Position numbers and translations under genes: made by a program. From Selenomonadales bacterium OttesenSCG-928-I06 (lineage in GTDB: Bacteria; Bacillota; Negativicutes; Sporomusales; Sporomusaceae), in the NCBI GenBank assembly GCA_030266395.1, contig JAJDHX010000004.1, forward strand, positions 1 through 54,680: a stretch of 54,680 bases of DNA. The letters run 5' to 3'. This document shows, piece by piece, positions 1 through 10,050 of the stretch. The notes beneath the pieces are model-generated. The model was not told where the DNA came from. It saw only the letters and a program-made list of their open reading frames with translations, and ran no database searches. The first letter of the stretch is position 1. Each line of letters starts with the position of its first letter.

Positions 1-78
1 ATTTTTCTCTTATATCCATACATAACATTCTACATAAAAAAACAATTTCCTTCTATAAGAAAGAGTCTGTAACAAATT

Positions 79-105
79 AAAAAGCCGTCATCTCTGACGG
101 CTTTT
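79..105 (-). terminator. Intrinsic terminator (possibly bidirectional) 3' of the 122..1054 gene
   Basis: AAAAGCCGTCA-TCTC-TGACGGCTTTT perfect stem with flanking A/T runs. Confidence 0.8.
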
Positions 106-121
106 GTGCTGTTTTTTTGAT

Positions 122-1054
122 TTATCTATCTATTAATATTCCGAATGCTTCTACATCTTCTTTTGTTTGAATGTACATTTCTGCACCTTCTTGAATATTA
201 ATGTTTTCACCATTTACAAAAGAACCACCTATAAAGCCAAATGGACCTAAAAGAATAGCTCCTGCTACACTTGCTCCTGCTGCTCTGGCAACAGATAAGG
301 TTTCTGCTTGTGCTTTATCACCCAAAACAGTTGGTATTTCTACATTATCAATAGCTTTTACACTATAAAAATCAATTTCAAGTTTCGCATCTCTGCCAAA
401 ACTCTTAGCAGGTTTTGTATTTACTATAACAGCAGAACCTTCTGCTCCACTTGGTATAACAAGAACATCACCAATAAATACATCTTGGCTAGCTTTTATT
501 CTTACTTTATCACCTTTTTTAGTATGCTTGGTATTTATAGTATCTAATATTTGTATTTTAACTAAAGTTTCTGCAGGCAAAATAACCGGTACAGCATTTA
601 TTGTATCAACATCAAAAGTCATTTCCAGAATTTTTTTCAATCTGGTATCTAAACAATCATCGCCAGCATTAAGACCTATCATCATTTCCAGGCTCTCAAT
701 TCTGCTTTCTATACTATTTTTAGAAACTTCTACTTCTTGAAGCAAACGCCATTCTGCCGCATTTACTTTAGCAAGCATGGATGGTGCATCATCACTGGTA
801 ACACAAACAAATATGTATAAAGAATGTGCTCTATCTATAATAGAACCATCAACAGGATAACCAAATATATTTTTTTCAACTTTATTTATTCTGTCAATCA
901 AGCTTCCTGGTGTTGGATCGCCATAAATCATAGTCTCTACTCTATCTAATTTAGCCGCTACAGAAAGTTCTTCATTTGCAAGAACAGGAGTATAAGCTAA
1001 TGTAGCTGCACAAAACAAAACCAAAACTAAACATGTTAAAAATTTTTTAAGCAC
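122..1054 (-). CDS. Secreted hypothetical protein with short N-terminal repeats
   Basis: 310-aa ORF; hydrophobic signal peptide ending in ALA-like site (..TPVLANEE); RBS-like GGAGGG upstream; repeated LDRVETMIYGDPTPGSLIDR / INKVEKNIFGYPVDGSIIDR. Confidence 0.75.
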   Translation of the reverse strand: MLKKFLTCLVLVLFCAATLAYTPVLANEELSVAAKLDRVETMIYGDPTPGSLIDRINKVEKNIFGYPVDGSIIDRAHSLYIFVCVTSDDAPSMLAKVNAAEWRLLQEVEVSKNSIESRIESLEMMIGLNAGDDCLDTRLKKILEMTFDVDTINAVPVILPAETLVKIQILDTINTKHTKKGDKVRIKASQDVFIGDVLVIPSGAEGSAVIVNTKPAKSFGRDAKLEIDFYSVKAIDNVEIPTVLGDKAQAETLSVARAAGASVAGAILLGPFGFIGGSFVNGENINIQEGAEMYIQTKEDVEAFGILIDR

Positions 1055-1185
1055 AAAACACCCTCCTTTTTATTACCTTGTCTAATATTTTGCCACATAT
1101 TTTGACATTATTATTTTATTTTCGCGAATCTTTTTTTATCTCCTGCTAGAAAATATTTATTTTTATTAATCTTACATGTTTTTTT

Positions 1186-2472
1186 CTAATCTTTATCACC
1201 ATAAATACAAAACCCATCTTTCCCAATTTCCTTGACCTTATACAAAGCTATATCAGCATTTCTATATAATTGCTCAAATTCTCCCCCGTGTTTAGGATAT
1301 ATCGCAACACCTACACTACAGGAAATACTTACTTCACCTCGCGAATACTTATAAGTTCTCTTTATTAAAGAACAAACTTCCTCTGCTTTATTAATTACAA
1401 ATTCTCTGGAAACTGCCTCTTTTATAAATACCATAAACTCATCGCCGCCAACTCTACCTATAATATCAGTTCCCTTAAATACTGTTTTTAGCTTAGCAGC
1501 AACCTCAACTAAAACTTTATCCCCAAAAATATGTCCAACACTATCATTCAAGTTTTTAAAATTATCAATATCAAGGATTAACATTGCAGAATAAAGCTTA
1601 TCTTTTTCTTCTTTTTTTATCTCTAAAAACTCTGATATCTTTATTTCTGTTTCTCCTTTATTATATAACCTGGTTAACGGGTCTCTTTCTGCCTTAATTT
1701 GCAGTTCCAGAGTTTTCTTTTTCTCCTCTTCAACAACATATCGCATTACCCCGATTGCCTTTTTCTCTTTATCTTTATGATAGTTATTTAAAGCAAAGGT
1801 TGTCCAGACATATTCGCCGTTTTTTAATCTAATTCTTATATTACAAGTAGCTTTTCTATTACCTTGCATTATTTCATCAAAAACTCTTAAAAATTCGTTA
1901 ATATCTTCATGATAAACTATATCTTGCTTTATAAAATAACTAGGTGCATTATCCAAATAATTTTCTAGATAATCCAGCTTAGAACTAAGTTTTGTAAAAG
2001 ATAACGCTCTGCTGTCAATATCATAAATAAAAATTATATCAACCAAATTTTCCATGGTCATTCTATATACATCAGAATCTATATCAACTTCTAACCCTTT
2101 ATTAAACATATCCTTGCGTTTAATCTTTTCTAAAATCAAGCAACATAAGCCCTCGCCCACCTGATAACAAGAAGCAAAAAACTCGTTCTTATTACTTTTA
2201 TCATAAAAAACAAACTTTGTTTCCTGCCCTTCAAAGGCAGTCTTTTTAAAAAGCAAAAAAATCTCATGTGTTAAATCAGGAATTAAATGAGTATATGATT
2301 GTCCCAATATGTTTTTGCAATCAATACTGCCTATCTTTTCTTTACTTGAGTATCTAATCAAAAAATCTCTGGTTTTATCTTCTTTTACTACTCCCTCTAA
2401 AATCACAAAACAAAAAGATGCTTTTTGAATCAATTGCAAAAAATCAGCTTCTTTAAAAGTGTTAAAATTCAT
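1186..2472 (-). CDS. PAS-GGDEF diguanylate cyclase
   Basis: RDPLTRLYNK...DIDNFKNLND..GH..GD...RVGGDEFMVF; PAS-like region upstream. Confidence 0.9.
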   Translation of the reverse strand: MNFNTFKEADFLQLIQKASFCFVILEGVVKEDKTRDFLIRYSSKEKIGSIDCKNILGQSYTHLIPDLTHEIFLLFKKTAFEGQETKFVFYDKSNKNEFFASCYQVGEGLCCLILEKIKRKDMFNKGLEVDIDSDVYRMTMENLVDIIFIYDIDSRALSFTKLSSKLDYLENYLDNAPSYFIKQDIVYHEDINEFLRVFDEIMQGNRKATCNIRIRLKNGEYVWTTFALNNYHKDKEKKAIGVMRYVVEEEKKKTLELQIKAERDPLTRLYNKGETEIKISEFLEIKKEEKDKLYSAMLILDIDNFKNLNDSVGHIFGDKVLVEVAAKLKTVFKGTDIIGRVGGDEFMVFIKEAVSREFVINKAEEVCSLIKRTYKYSRGEVSISCSVGVAIYPKHGGEFEQLYRNADIALYKVKEIGKDGFCIYGDKD

Positions 2473-2546
2473 CTGCGATCAGTCCTTCTGAAATTATTAA
2501 AAAGATACATCTATAATTATTATTTTAACTCAAATGCTGCATAATG

Positions 2547-2578
2547 AAAATAGGAATGCAAAAATGCATTCCTATTTT
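2547..2578 (-). terminator. Intrinsic terminator after ilvB
   Basis: Perfect 14-bp stem AAAATAGGAATGCA-AAAA-TGCATTCCTATTTT directly after the ilvB stop. Confidence 0.85.
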
Positions 2579-2579
2579 A

Positions 2580-4259
2580 TTACTCTAAATCATAAGTATC
2601 TAAATCGCTTTCCAACGATAACATCGGTCTTACAAGATGTTTTTCAGATATATCTACAACTATAAGACATGGTGATTTTTCTTGCCAAGCTGCATCAAAA
2701 GCTGTTCGAAATTGTTCTTTTGTAACAACATTATAAGCTCTTATACCATACGCTTTAGCTAAAGCAACATAATCAACTTTTGCTTCTAAATTAGACGCTA
2801 TAAAACGATCTTTATAAAATACTGTTTGAAGTTGTCTTATCATACCTAAAGTACTATTATTAACCACAATTGAAATAACAGGTAATTTTTCTGCCGCAAT
2901 AGTATAAAGCTCTGAGCCAGTCATTTTAAATCCGCCATCACCTGAAATACTAATAGCACGTTTTTCAGGAACTGCTATTTGAGCACCAATAGCCGCAGGC
3001 AAACCAAATCCCATTGTACCAAGACCGCCTGAAGAAATAAAACTTCTTATCTTGCTTATTTTTAGATTTTGAGCACACCACATTTGATGCTGACCAACAT
3101 CAGTAGTAAATATGGCTTCACCATCAATGTTGCGAGAATTTATTTCTTCCATTACCCAGCAAACATTCAATTCGTCATTATCTAAACCATCATTATTTTG
3201 AGATTTTGTTTCTCGAATTTTTTCAAACCAATCACTATGATCCCTTGGTTCTATATATTCATTTAACTTTTTAACTATATCAACTATATCGCCAACAAGA
3301 CCATATTTTATATTGACGTTTTTCTTTATCTCTGCCACATCTATATCTATATGAATTATCTTCTTGCCAGCAGCATAGTCTTTCCTGTTTCCTGTTATCC
3401 TGTCATTAAATCTACTGCCAATTACTATTAAAACATCAGCATTATGAACAGCACGATTTGCACACTTCAAACCATGCAGGCCTGTCATGCCTATATAATT
3501 TGGACCTGTTGTTGGATAAGAACCCAAACCCATCAGAGTACTTACCACTGGAATATTGCCATGTTCAGATAAATATTTTAATTCTTGATCCGCATTTGCC
3601 GAAACCACACCACCACCTGCCAAAATCACAGGCTTTTTAGCTTTGTTTATAATCTGGGCACTTTCCATTATCTTATCTTGAATTCCATTGGAACTTAAGA
3701 TGCGTTTTTTATAAATATCATCCTTCAATTTTCCCCAAAACTCTTCAGGAAAATCATATTCAGCAATCTGAATATCTCTAGGAATGTCTACTAAAACCGG
3801 GCCTGGACGGCCATGTTTGGCAATTGAAAATGCACTTTCAATAATCTGAGGCAATTTTTTAATGTCGTTTACTAAAAAATTATGTTTAGTTATAGGAAGT
3901 GTTATCCCAGTTATATCTATCTCCTGAAATGAATCTCTCCCTATAAGATCTGTTGATACTTGTCCTGTAATAGCTACTAAGGGAATAGAATCCAAAAAAG
4001 CATTTGCTATTCCTGTTACTAAATTAGTTGCTCCAGGACCAGATGTCGCAATACAGACACCTACTTTACCAGATGCTCTTGCATATCCATCTGCACTATG
4101 AGCAGCACCTTGCTCATGCACAGTTAAAACATGGCGAATTTTACTATCATAGAGAGCATCATAAAAAGGCAAAATTGCACCACCAGGATATCCAAATACT
4201 ATATCAACACCCTGTCTTTCAAGACATTTTACAATAATTTGTGCGCCTGACAGCAACAT
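2580..4259 (-). CDS. ilvB: Acetolactate synthase large (catalytic) subunit
   Basis: ThDP enzyme motifs: FGYPGGAILPFYDAL, EQGAAHSADGYARASG, GDGGFKMTGSELYT. Confidence 0.95.
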   Translation of the reverse strand: MLLSGAQIIVKCLERQGVDIVFGYPGGAILPFYDALYDSKIRHVLTVHEQGAAHSADGYARASGKVGVCIATSGPGATNLVTGIANAFLDSIPLVAITGQVSTDLIGRDSFQEIDITGITLPITKHNFLVNDIKKLPQIIESAFSIAKHGRPGPVLVDIPRDIQIAEYDFPEEFWGKLKDDIYKKRILSSNGIQDKIMESAQIINKAKKPVILAGGGVVSANADQELKYLSEHGNIPVVSTLMGLGSYPTTGPNYIGMTGLHGLKCANRAVHNADVLIVIGSRFNDRITGNRKDYAAGKKIIHIDIDVAEIKKNVNIKYGLVGDIVDIVKKLNEYIEPRDHSDWFEKIRETKSQNNDGLDNDELNVCWVMEEINSRNIDGEAIFTTDVGQHQMWCAQNLKISKIRSFISSGGLGTMGFGLPAAIGAQIAVPEKRAISISGDGGFKMTGSELYTIAAEKLPVISIVVNNSTLGMIRQLQTVFYKDRFIASNLEAKVDYVALAKAYGIRAYNVVTKEQFRTAFDAAWQEKSPCLIVVDISEKHLVRPMLSLESDLDTYDLE

Positions 4260-4266
4260 TTTGAGA

Positions 4267-5343
4267 TCACCTCAATCCATCTATTATCCTACTTGCCATT
4301 TCTTCTGTAGAAACTCTTGTCATGCCTTGACCATAGATATCTCTTGTTCTATATCCATCTAAAAGAACATCTTCAACTGCTTCTTCAATCATAGAAGCAG
4401 CCATTTCGCAATCTAGAGAATGTCTGAATAAAAGAGCTCCAGATAAAATTGTACCTATAGGATTTGCAATACCTCTTCCTTTAATATCTGGCGCCGAACC
4501 GTGAATAGGTTCATAAAGACCAATACCGCCATCACCTAAACTTGCTGACGGAAGAAGCCCTATAGAACCAGTAATAACAGCAGCTTCATCACTTAAAATA
4601 TCACCAAACAAATTGCTTGTAACAATAACATCAAATTGTTTTGGTTGCAAAACTAATTGCATTGCACAATTATCTGCGTACATATGTTCAAGCGTTACTT
4701 CAGGATAATCTACAACTATTTCATCAGCAATTCTTCTCCACATACGAGCTGTTGCCAGTACATTTGATTTATCTACAGATGTAACTTTATTGGAACGTCC
4801 TTTGGCAATATTAAATGCCATTTTTACAATTCTTTCAATTTCAGGTCTAGTATATATTTCAAGATCTGTAGCTTGCTCAACACCATCCACAATGTGAGCT
4901 TCTTGTTTAGGTCCAAAATAAATACCGCCTGTTAATTCTCTTAAAATAAGGATATCAACATCACTAACCAACTCTTCTTTTAAAGGAGATTTTGAAGTAA
5001 GTGCTGAGAAAATTTTGATTGGTCTTAAGTTAGCATACAATCCCAAAGCTTTTCTAAGTCCTAAGATTGCTCTTTCTGCTCTTAATTCTGGTTTTACATT
5101 ATCCCATTTCGGGCCACCAACAGCACCCAAAAGCACTCCATTAGCTTTTTTACAAGCTTCTACTGTTTCATCTGGAAGAGGAACTCCATATTTATCTATA
5201 GCAGCTCCGCCTGCATACATTTTTTCAAAAGTAAATTTTATATTGCATTTTTCTGCAGCTGCTTTCATAACTTCAATTGCAGCAGTAGTAATTTCTTCAC
5301 CTATTCCATCACCAGGAATTACAACAATATGTTTCTCGCTCAT
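4267..5343 (-). CDS. leuB: 3-isopropylmalate dehydrogenase
   Basis: VIPGDGIGEEI, LRELTGGIYFG, SNLFGDILSDEAA, EPIHGSAPDI. Confidence 0.97.
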   Translation of the reverse strand: MSEKHIVVIPGDGIGEEITTAAIEVMKAAAEKCNIKFTFEKMYAGGAAIDKYGVPLPDETVEACKKANGVLLGAVGGPKWDNVKPELRAERAILGLRKALGLYANLRPIKIFSALTSKSPLKEELVSDVDILILRELTGGIYFGPKQEAHIVDGVEQATDLEIYTRPEIERIVKMAFNIAKGRSNKVTSVDKSNVLATARMWRRIADEIVVDYPEVTLEHMYADNCAMQLVLQPKQFDVIVTSNLFGDILSDEAAVITGSIGLLPSASLGDGGIGLYEPIHGSAPDIKGRGIANPIGTILSGALLFRHSLDCEMAASMIEEAVEDVLLDGYRTRDIYGQGMTRVSTEEMASRIIDGLR

Positions 5344-5361
5344 TTTATTTCCTCCTAATAA

Positions 5362-5862
5362 TTATTTATTTTTTATAAGTTCTTTCGTATATTGAACAAG
5401 TCCACCTTTTTTAGCGATTTCCTCAATAAAACCAGGTAATGGCTCAGTAGAAATTTTAACAGAACCAGTTTCATTTTCTACAGTACCTTCCAGGACATCG
5501 ACTTTTAAGATATCTCCTGTTTTTATTTCTTTGCTTATATTTTGACCTGTTTCTATTAGTGGCAGACCTATATTAATTGCATTTCTATAAAAAATTCTGG
5601 CAAAACTTTCAGCAACAACGCAAGTAATACCACTTTCTTTAATAACTGCCGGTGCATGTTCTCTGGAAGAACCACAACCAAAATTCTTGCCGGCAACAAT
5701 AATATCACCTGGCTGAACACCTTTAGCAAAAGACTTATCTATATCTTCCATAGCATGATTAGCAAGTTCTTTCATATCAACAATATTTAAATATCTTGCC
5801 GGAATAATAACATCTGTATCTACGTTATCTTCATATCTCCAAACTTTTCCTTCTAAAATCAT
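5362..5862 (-). CDS. leuD: 3-isopropylmalate dehydratase small subunit
   Basis: [28 protein letters not shown]; overlaps leuC by 4 nt. Confidence 0.97.
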   Translation of the reverse strand: MILEGKVWRYEDNVDTDVIIPARYLNIVDMKELANHAMEDIDKSFAKGVQPGDIIVAGKNFGCGSSREHAPAVIKESGITCVVAESFARIFYRNAINIGLPLIETGQNISKEIKTGDILKVDVLEGTVENETGSVKISTEPLPGFIEEIAKKGGLVQYTKELIKNK

Positions 5863-7148
5863 GCTTCTACCTCCTTCGGACTTGCTACTCTGCCTAAAAT
5901 AGCACTTGCTGCTGCTACTTCAGGATTTGCAAGATAAACCTCACTATCAACATGGCCCATTCTGCCTCTAAAATTGCGGTTTGTAGTGGCAACACAACGC
6001 TCGCCTTCTGCTAATATACCCATATAACCACCAAGACAAGGGCCGCAAGTTGGTGTGCTAACTACAGCACCTGCTTTTATAAATGTTTCTATATATCCTA
6101 AATTCATTGCTTTTAAATATACTTCCTGACTGCCAGGAATAACAATTGCTCTTACCTTAGGATGTACTTTTTTGTTTTTAAAAACAGCCGCCGCTTTCTC
6201 TAAATCTTCTAATCTGCCATTAGTACAAGATCCTATGACAACTTGTTGAATTTCTAAATCAACTATTTCTGTAACATTCTTTACATTCTCAGGTAAATGA
6301 GGCAAAGCCACTACAGGATTAAGCTCATCTAAATTAATTGAAATTGTTCTCACATATTCTGCCCCATCATCTGGGTAAACAGGAGTATACGGTCTTTTAG
6401 CTTTATCACTCAAATATTCTTCCGTAATTTCATCAACAGGGAAAATACCATTTTTAGCCCCTGCTTCTATTGCCATATTAGAAATAGTGAGTCTGTCTGA
6501 CATTGTCAAGCTCTTTACACCATCGCCACAAAATTCTAATGATTGATATCTGGCACCATCAACACCGATTTTCCCAATCAGAGTTAAAATGACATCTTTA
6601 CCACTAACCCATTTAGGTAATTTTCCACTAAGTTCAACTTTAATTGTTTCAGGTACTTTAAACCAAGTTTCTCCAACTGCCATACTTGCAGCCATATCAG
6701 TAGATCCAATTCCTGTAGCAAATGCTCCCAAAGCTCCATATGTACATGTATGAGAATCTGCACCTATTATAACTTCACCTGGTAAAGTAAGCCCTTCTTC
6801 AGGTAAAATAACATGTTCAATACCCATTTTGCCTACTTCAAAATAATTAGTTATTTCATGTTTATAAGCAAACTCCCTTACCGCTTTGGCCATTTGAGCT
6901 GACTTAATATCTTTACTAGGAGAAAAATGATCTGGAACTAAAGCTATTTTATCTTTGTCAAACACTTTATCACTAATACGCTCAAACTCTTTAATAGCAG
7001 GAGGAGTTGTTATATCATTTCCTAATACTAAATCCACTTTACAAGTTATTAACTGCCCAGGACGAACTTCTTCTAGCCCTGCATGACGAGCCAATATTTT
7101 TTCAGTCATAGTCATCATTCTTGTCATAAGCCTATTTGCCACTCCCAT
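5859..7148 (-). CDS. leuC: 3-isopropylmalate dehydratase large subunit
   Basis: Aconitase-family motifs: [40 protein letters not shown]. Confidence 0.97.
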   Translation of the reverse strand: MGVANRLMTRMMTMTEKILARHAGLEEVRPGQLITCKVDLVLGNDITTPPAIKEFERISDKVFDKDKIALVPDHFSPSKDIKSAQMAKAVREFAYKHEITNYFEVGKMGIEHVILPEEGLTLPGEVIIGADSHTCTYGALGAFATGIGSTDMAASMAVGETWFKVPETIKVELSGKLPKWVSGKDVILTLIGKIGVDGARYQSLEFCGDGVKSLTMSDRLTISNMAIEAGAKNGIFPVDEITEEYLSDKAKRPYTPVYPDDGAEYVRTISINLDELNPVVALPHLPENVKNVTEIVDLEIQQVVIGSCTNGRLEDLEKAAAVFKNKKVHPKVRAIVIPGSQEVYLKAMNLGYIETFIKAGAVVSTPTCGPCLGGYMGILAEGERCVATTNRNFRGRMGHVDSEVYLANPEVAAASAILGRVASPKEVEA

Positions 7149-7313
7149 ACTTTGATTTCTATATTTAAATAATTTCCATAATCAAACTTGCCAAAAATAT
7201 CTTTAAAAGAGAATATCCTCTTTTGAAGATTCTACTACACATACTGATTCTTTCGCAAGCTAAATTAAAGAAATTATCTAACATTCTTTCTTAAATTATA
7301 ATATAAATAAAAC

Positions 7314-7414
7314 AAAAAACCTCAGGGTAAGCCCTTCAACCCCCCTTAAAAGGACTAATTACCTTCTAAATATTTGCTAAAGGGATTGGAGGTAGCTTTG
7401 CCCCCGAGGTTTTA
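7314..7414 (-). terminator. Long branched hairpin with terminal U-run between ilvC and leuC (internal terminator/attenuator or repeat element)
   Basis: Minus strand AAAACCTCGGGG....CCCTGAGGTTTTTTG closing stem with internal complementary segments CAATCCCTT / AAGGGGGGTTG. Confidence 0.6.
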
Positions 7415-7431
7415 ATTTTTAAAAATGAATC

Positions 7432-8430
7432 TTAGCGTTCTTTAAGCCAAGGCATCATATCGCGAAGTTCTTTACCAACTTTCTCGATTCTATGTTCTGC
7501 TTCATGAGCGCGAAGAAGATTAAAGCTAGGACGACCAGTTTTATTCTCGATAATCCATTTTTTCGCAAACTCTCCGTTTTGTACTTCTTGAAGCATTTTC
7601 TTCATTTCTTTTCTTGTTTCTTCAGTAACTATTCTCTTACCGCTTTCATAATCGCCATACTCTGCAGTATCACTGATTGAATGACGCATTTCTGCAAAGC
7701 CGCCTTCATAAATAAGATCAACGATAAGTTTAAGTTCATGTAAACACTCGAAATAAGCTGATTCTGGTTGATATCCAGCATCTACTAAAGTATCAAATGC
7801 TGCTTTAATAAGTTCAGCAACACCACCACAAAGAACAGCTTGTTCGCCGAAAATATCAGTTTCTGTTTCTTCTTTAAATGTAGTAGCAAGAACCCCTGCT
7901 CTACCTCCACCAATACCTCTAGCATAAGCAAGTGCTAAATCTTGACACTCACCACTAAAGTCTTGGTATATAGCCATTAGGCAAGGTACACCTTTACCTT
8001 CTTCAAAAATTCTGCGAACTAAATGACCAGGACCTTTAGGAGCGATCATGAATACGTCCACATTTTTTGGAGGTTTAATTTGGTTGAAATGAATATTAAA
8101 ACCATGAGCAAATGCAAGTGCTGAACCAGGTCTTAAATTAGCTTCAATTTCTGCTTTGTAAACATCGCCTTGTCTTTCATCTGGAATAAGTATCATTGTT
8201 ACATCAGCTTTAGCTGTAGCTTCAGCTACTGAGAAAACTTCAAAGCCATCTTTTTGAGCTTTTTTAACAGTAGGGCTGTCTGTTCTTAAACCAATTATTA
8301 CTTTTGCTCCACTTTCTTTTAAGTTTAAAGCGTGAGCATGTCCTTGGCTACCATAGCCTAAAATAGCAATAGTCTTATCCTTGATGATCTGCCAATTAGC
8401 ATCATGTTCATAATAAAGTTTTTTAATCAT
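7432..8430 (-). CDS. ilvC: Ketol-acid reductoisomerase
   Basis: [40 protein letters not shown]. Confidence 0.98.
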   Translation of the reverse strand: MIKKLYYEHDANWQIIKDKTIAILGYGSQGHAHALNLKESGAKVIIGLRTDSPTVKKAQKDGFEVFSVAEATAKADVTMILIPDERQGDVYKAEIEANLRPGSALAFAHGFNIHFNQIKPPKNVDVFMIAPKGPGHLVRRIFEEGKGVPCLMAIYQDFSGECQDLALAYARGIGGGRAGVLATTFKEETETDIFGEQAVLCGGVAELIKAAFDTLVDAGYQPESAYFECLHELKLIVDLIYEGGFAEMRHSISDTAEYGDYESGKRIVTEETRKEMKKMLQEVQNGEFAKKWIIENKTGRPSFNLLRAHEAEHRIEKVGKELRDMMPWLKER

Positions 8431-8945
8431 GTTGTTTCTCTCTCCTCGTTTTCATTATTATAGATTGTATTTTCACCCCGCTCTAGCGCGACAACGCCAG
8501 TGCGGATTGTTTCCAAAAGACCATAGGGCTTTAAAATATCTTGAAAAGCCTCTATCTTATTATCATCACCAGTTATCTCAAAAGTAATCGTAGTATCTTT
8601 TATATCAACTACAGAAGCTCTAAAAACATCTGATAATTTTAATATCTCATTACGGTTTTCATTTGTTCTTACCTTTAAAAGAGCCATACTTCTGGCAACT
8701 TTACCATTTGGAGGCAATATTTTAACTGATTCAACTTCCACAAGTTTACTAATTTGATTTTTAACTTGTTCAATAAAATCTTCATCGCCAGTTACAGTAA
8801 CAGTTATTCTAGAATACTTAGGATCGTGAGTGACGCCTACAGTAAGACTATCAATATTAAATCCCCTGCGAGCAAAAAGACCTGCAACCCTAACTAAAAC
8901 ACCAGGCTGATTTTCAACTAATATTGAAATAACATTCTGCACCAC
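8427..8945 (-). CDS. ilvN: Acetolactate synthase small (regulatory) subunit
   Basis: ACT domain [32 protein letters not shown]; overlaps ilvC start. Confidence 0.95.
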   Translation of the reverse strand: MVQNVISILVENQPGVLVRVAGLFARRGFNIDSLTVGVTHDPKYSRITVTVTGDEDFIEQVKNQISKLVEVESVKILPPNGKVARSMALLKVRTNENRNEILKLSDVFRASVVDIKDTTITFEITGDDNKIEAFQDILKPYGLLETIRTGVVALERGENTIYNNENEERETT

Positions 8946-9000
8946 TTACTCTCCTTTCTGCAAACAGCTCAAATAGTACGTTAATTATTTCTCACAAACT

Positions 9001-9327
9001 AAAAACGCTCCTATCGGCAAACACTTACCAATAGGGGCGACTTAAACCGCGGTACCACCCTACATTATACTCTAATCAACCATACTTACATTAAAACTGC
9101 CTTTAAGGCCTGTCTTTTTAGTAGGCTTTCTAATTAACGCTTAGAAAACGCTTTTACCTATTTGCGTATGTATACACTTTAAGCAAAAGAGTTCATGGGT
9201 GAGTATTGAACTTAAGGTCCGCATCGATTTTCACCAAACATCGACTCTCTGAGGCGGTTTCACTAAAGTGTTTATCCCAATCATCACTTTTTTCGTTTTT
9301 TTATGTCAAAGATACTCTAAAGTATTG
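9001..9327 (-). promoter_or_regulatory. T-box leader, probably leucine (CUC), controlling the ilv-leu operon
   Basis: Minus strand contains AGGGTGGTACCGCGG T-box, AGAGAGTCGATG and TGGTGAAA stem-I motifs, and terminator CGCCCCTATTGG-N10-CCGATAGGAGCGTTTTT at 9001-9039. Confidence 0.93.
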
Positions 9328-9333
9328 TAATAT

Positions 9334-9362
9334 ATTATGCCAACACACAAGTGCTTTGTCAA
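9334..9362 (-). promoter_or_regulatory. Sigma-70/SigA-type promoter of the T-box/ilv-leu operon
   Basis: Minus strand TTGACA-N17-CATAAT. Confidence 0.8.
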
Positions 9363-9469
9363 GCTTTTTTATGTTTTTTAATAGTAAGCAAAATCTAACA
9401 ATTAAAACTCAAAACCAAATATTTTAAATAAAACATGTTAACCTTCTATTAAAAACCTCTGAATTGTGC

Positions 9470-9617
9470 CAATAGGATTAAAACGAATGAGAAATGTGCA
9501 GATGCAAGGCGAAAAAATTTGTAAGGTCAGGCGCGTACTAGACGTACGTAACTGACCTTACAAATTTTTTCAACGCAGCAGATGTGCGTTTATCATTCGT
9601 TTTAGCCTATTGCCTCG
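9470..9617. repeat. Long imperfect palindrome (~60-bp arms), intergenic
   Basis: CAATAGG..AAAACGAATGA.AAA.G..CA..TGC.....GAAAAAATTTGTAAGGTCAG with its reverse complement in the right arm; apex GCGCGTACTAGACGTACGTAA. Confidence 0.85.
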
Positions 9618-9637
9618 TTCAAAGCCTCAAAACTAAA

Positions 9638-9713
<76 letters not shown>

Positions 9714-9717
9714 ATAT

Positions 9718-9792
9718 TGGTGACCCGTAGGGGATTCGAACCCCTGTTACCGCCGTGAAAGGGCGGTGTCTTAACCGCTTGACCAACGGGCC
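9718..9792 (-). tRNA. tRNA-Glu (anticodon TTC)
   Basis: GGCCCGTTGGTCAAGCGG...CCGCC-CTTTCAC-GGCGG...GGTTCGAATCC...CCA. Confidence 0.95.
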
Positions 9793-9797
9793 TTATT

Positions 9798-9873
9798 TGG
9801 CTCCTCGAGTAGGACTCGAACCTACAACAACTCGGTTAACAGCCGAGTGCTCTACCGATTGAGCTATCGAGGA
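9798..9873 (-). tRNA. tRNA-Asn (anticodon GTT)
   Basis: TCCTCGATAGCTC...CTCGG-CTGTTAA-CCGAG...GGTTCGAGTCC...GAGGAGCCA. Confidence 0.95.
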
Positions 9874-10050
9874 ATAGTACAAAGTGAATTATATACTATA
9901 GAATACAAAAATGCAAGTTGATTTTTTCAAAAAAATTAAACAACATATGTTTATATTGCCTTTGGGTTACCATAATTGCTTCCATTGTCTTTACATATTT
10001 CCTTAATATATGATAAATTATATTAAGATGATGAAAAAAAAGGTGAAAAA

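Noticed and set aside
3458-4237. Plus-strand ORFs 3458..3640 and 4028..4237 (His/Gln-rich translations)
   Set aside because: Antisense to well-supported ilvB; composition is typical of frame-shadow translation.
5015-5395. Plus-strand ORF of 126 aa within leuB
   Set aside because: Antisense shadow of leuB.
9206-9427. Plus-strand ORF of 73 aa
   Set aside because: Antisense to the T-box leader and its promoter; no RBS or recognisable protein features.
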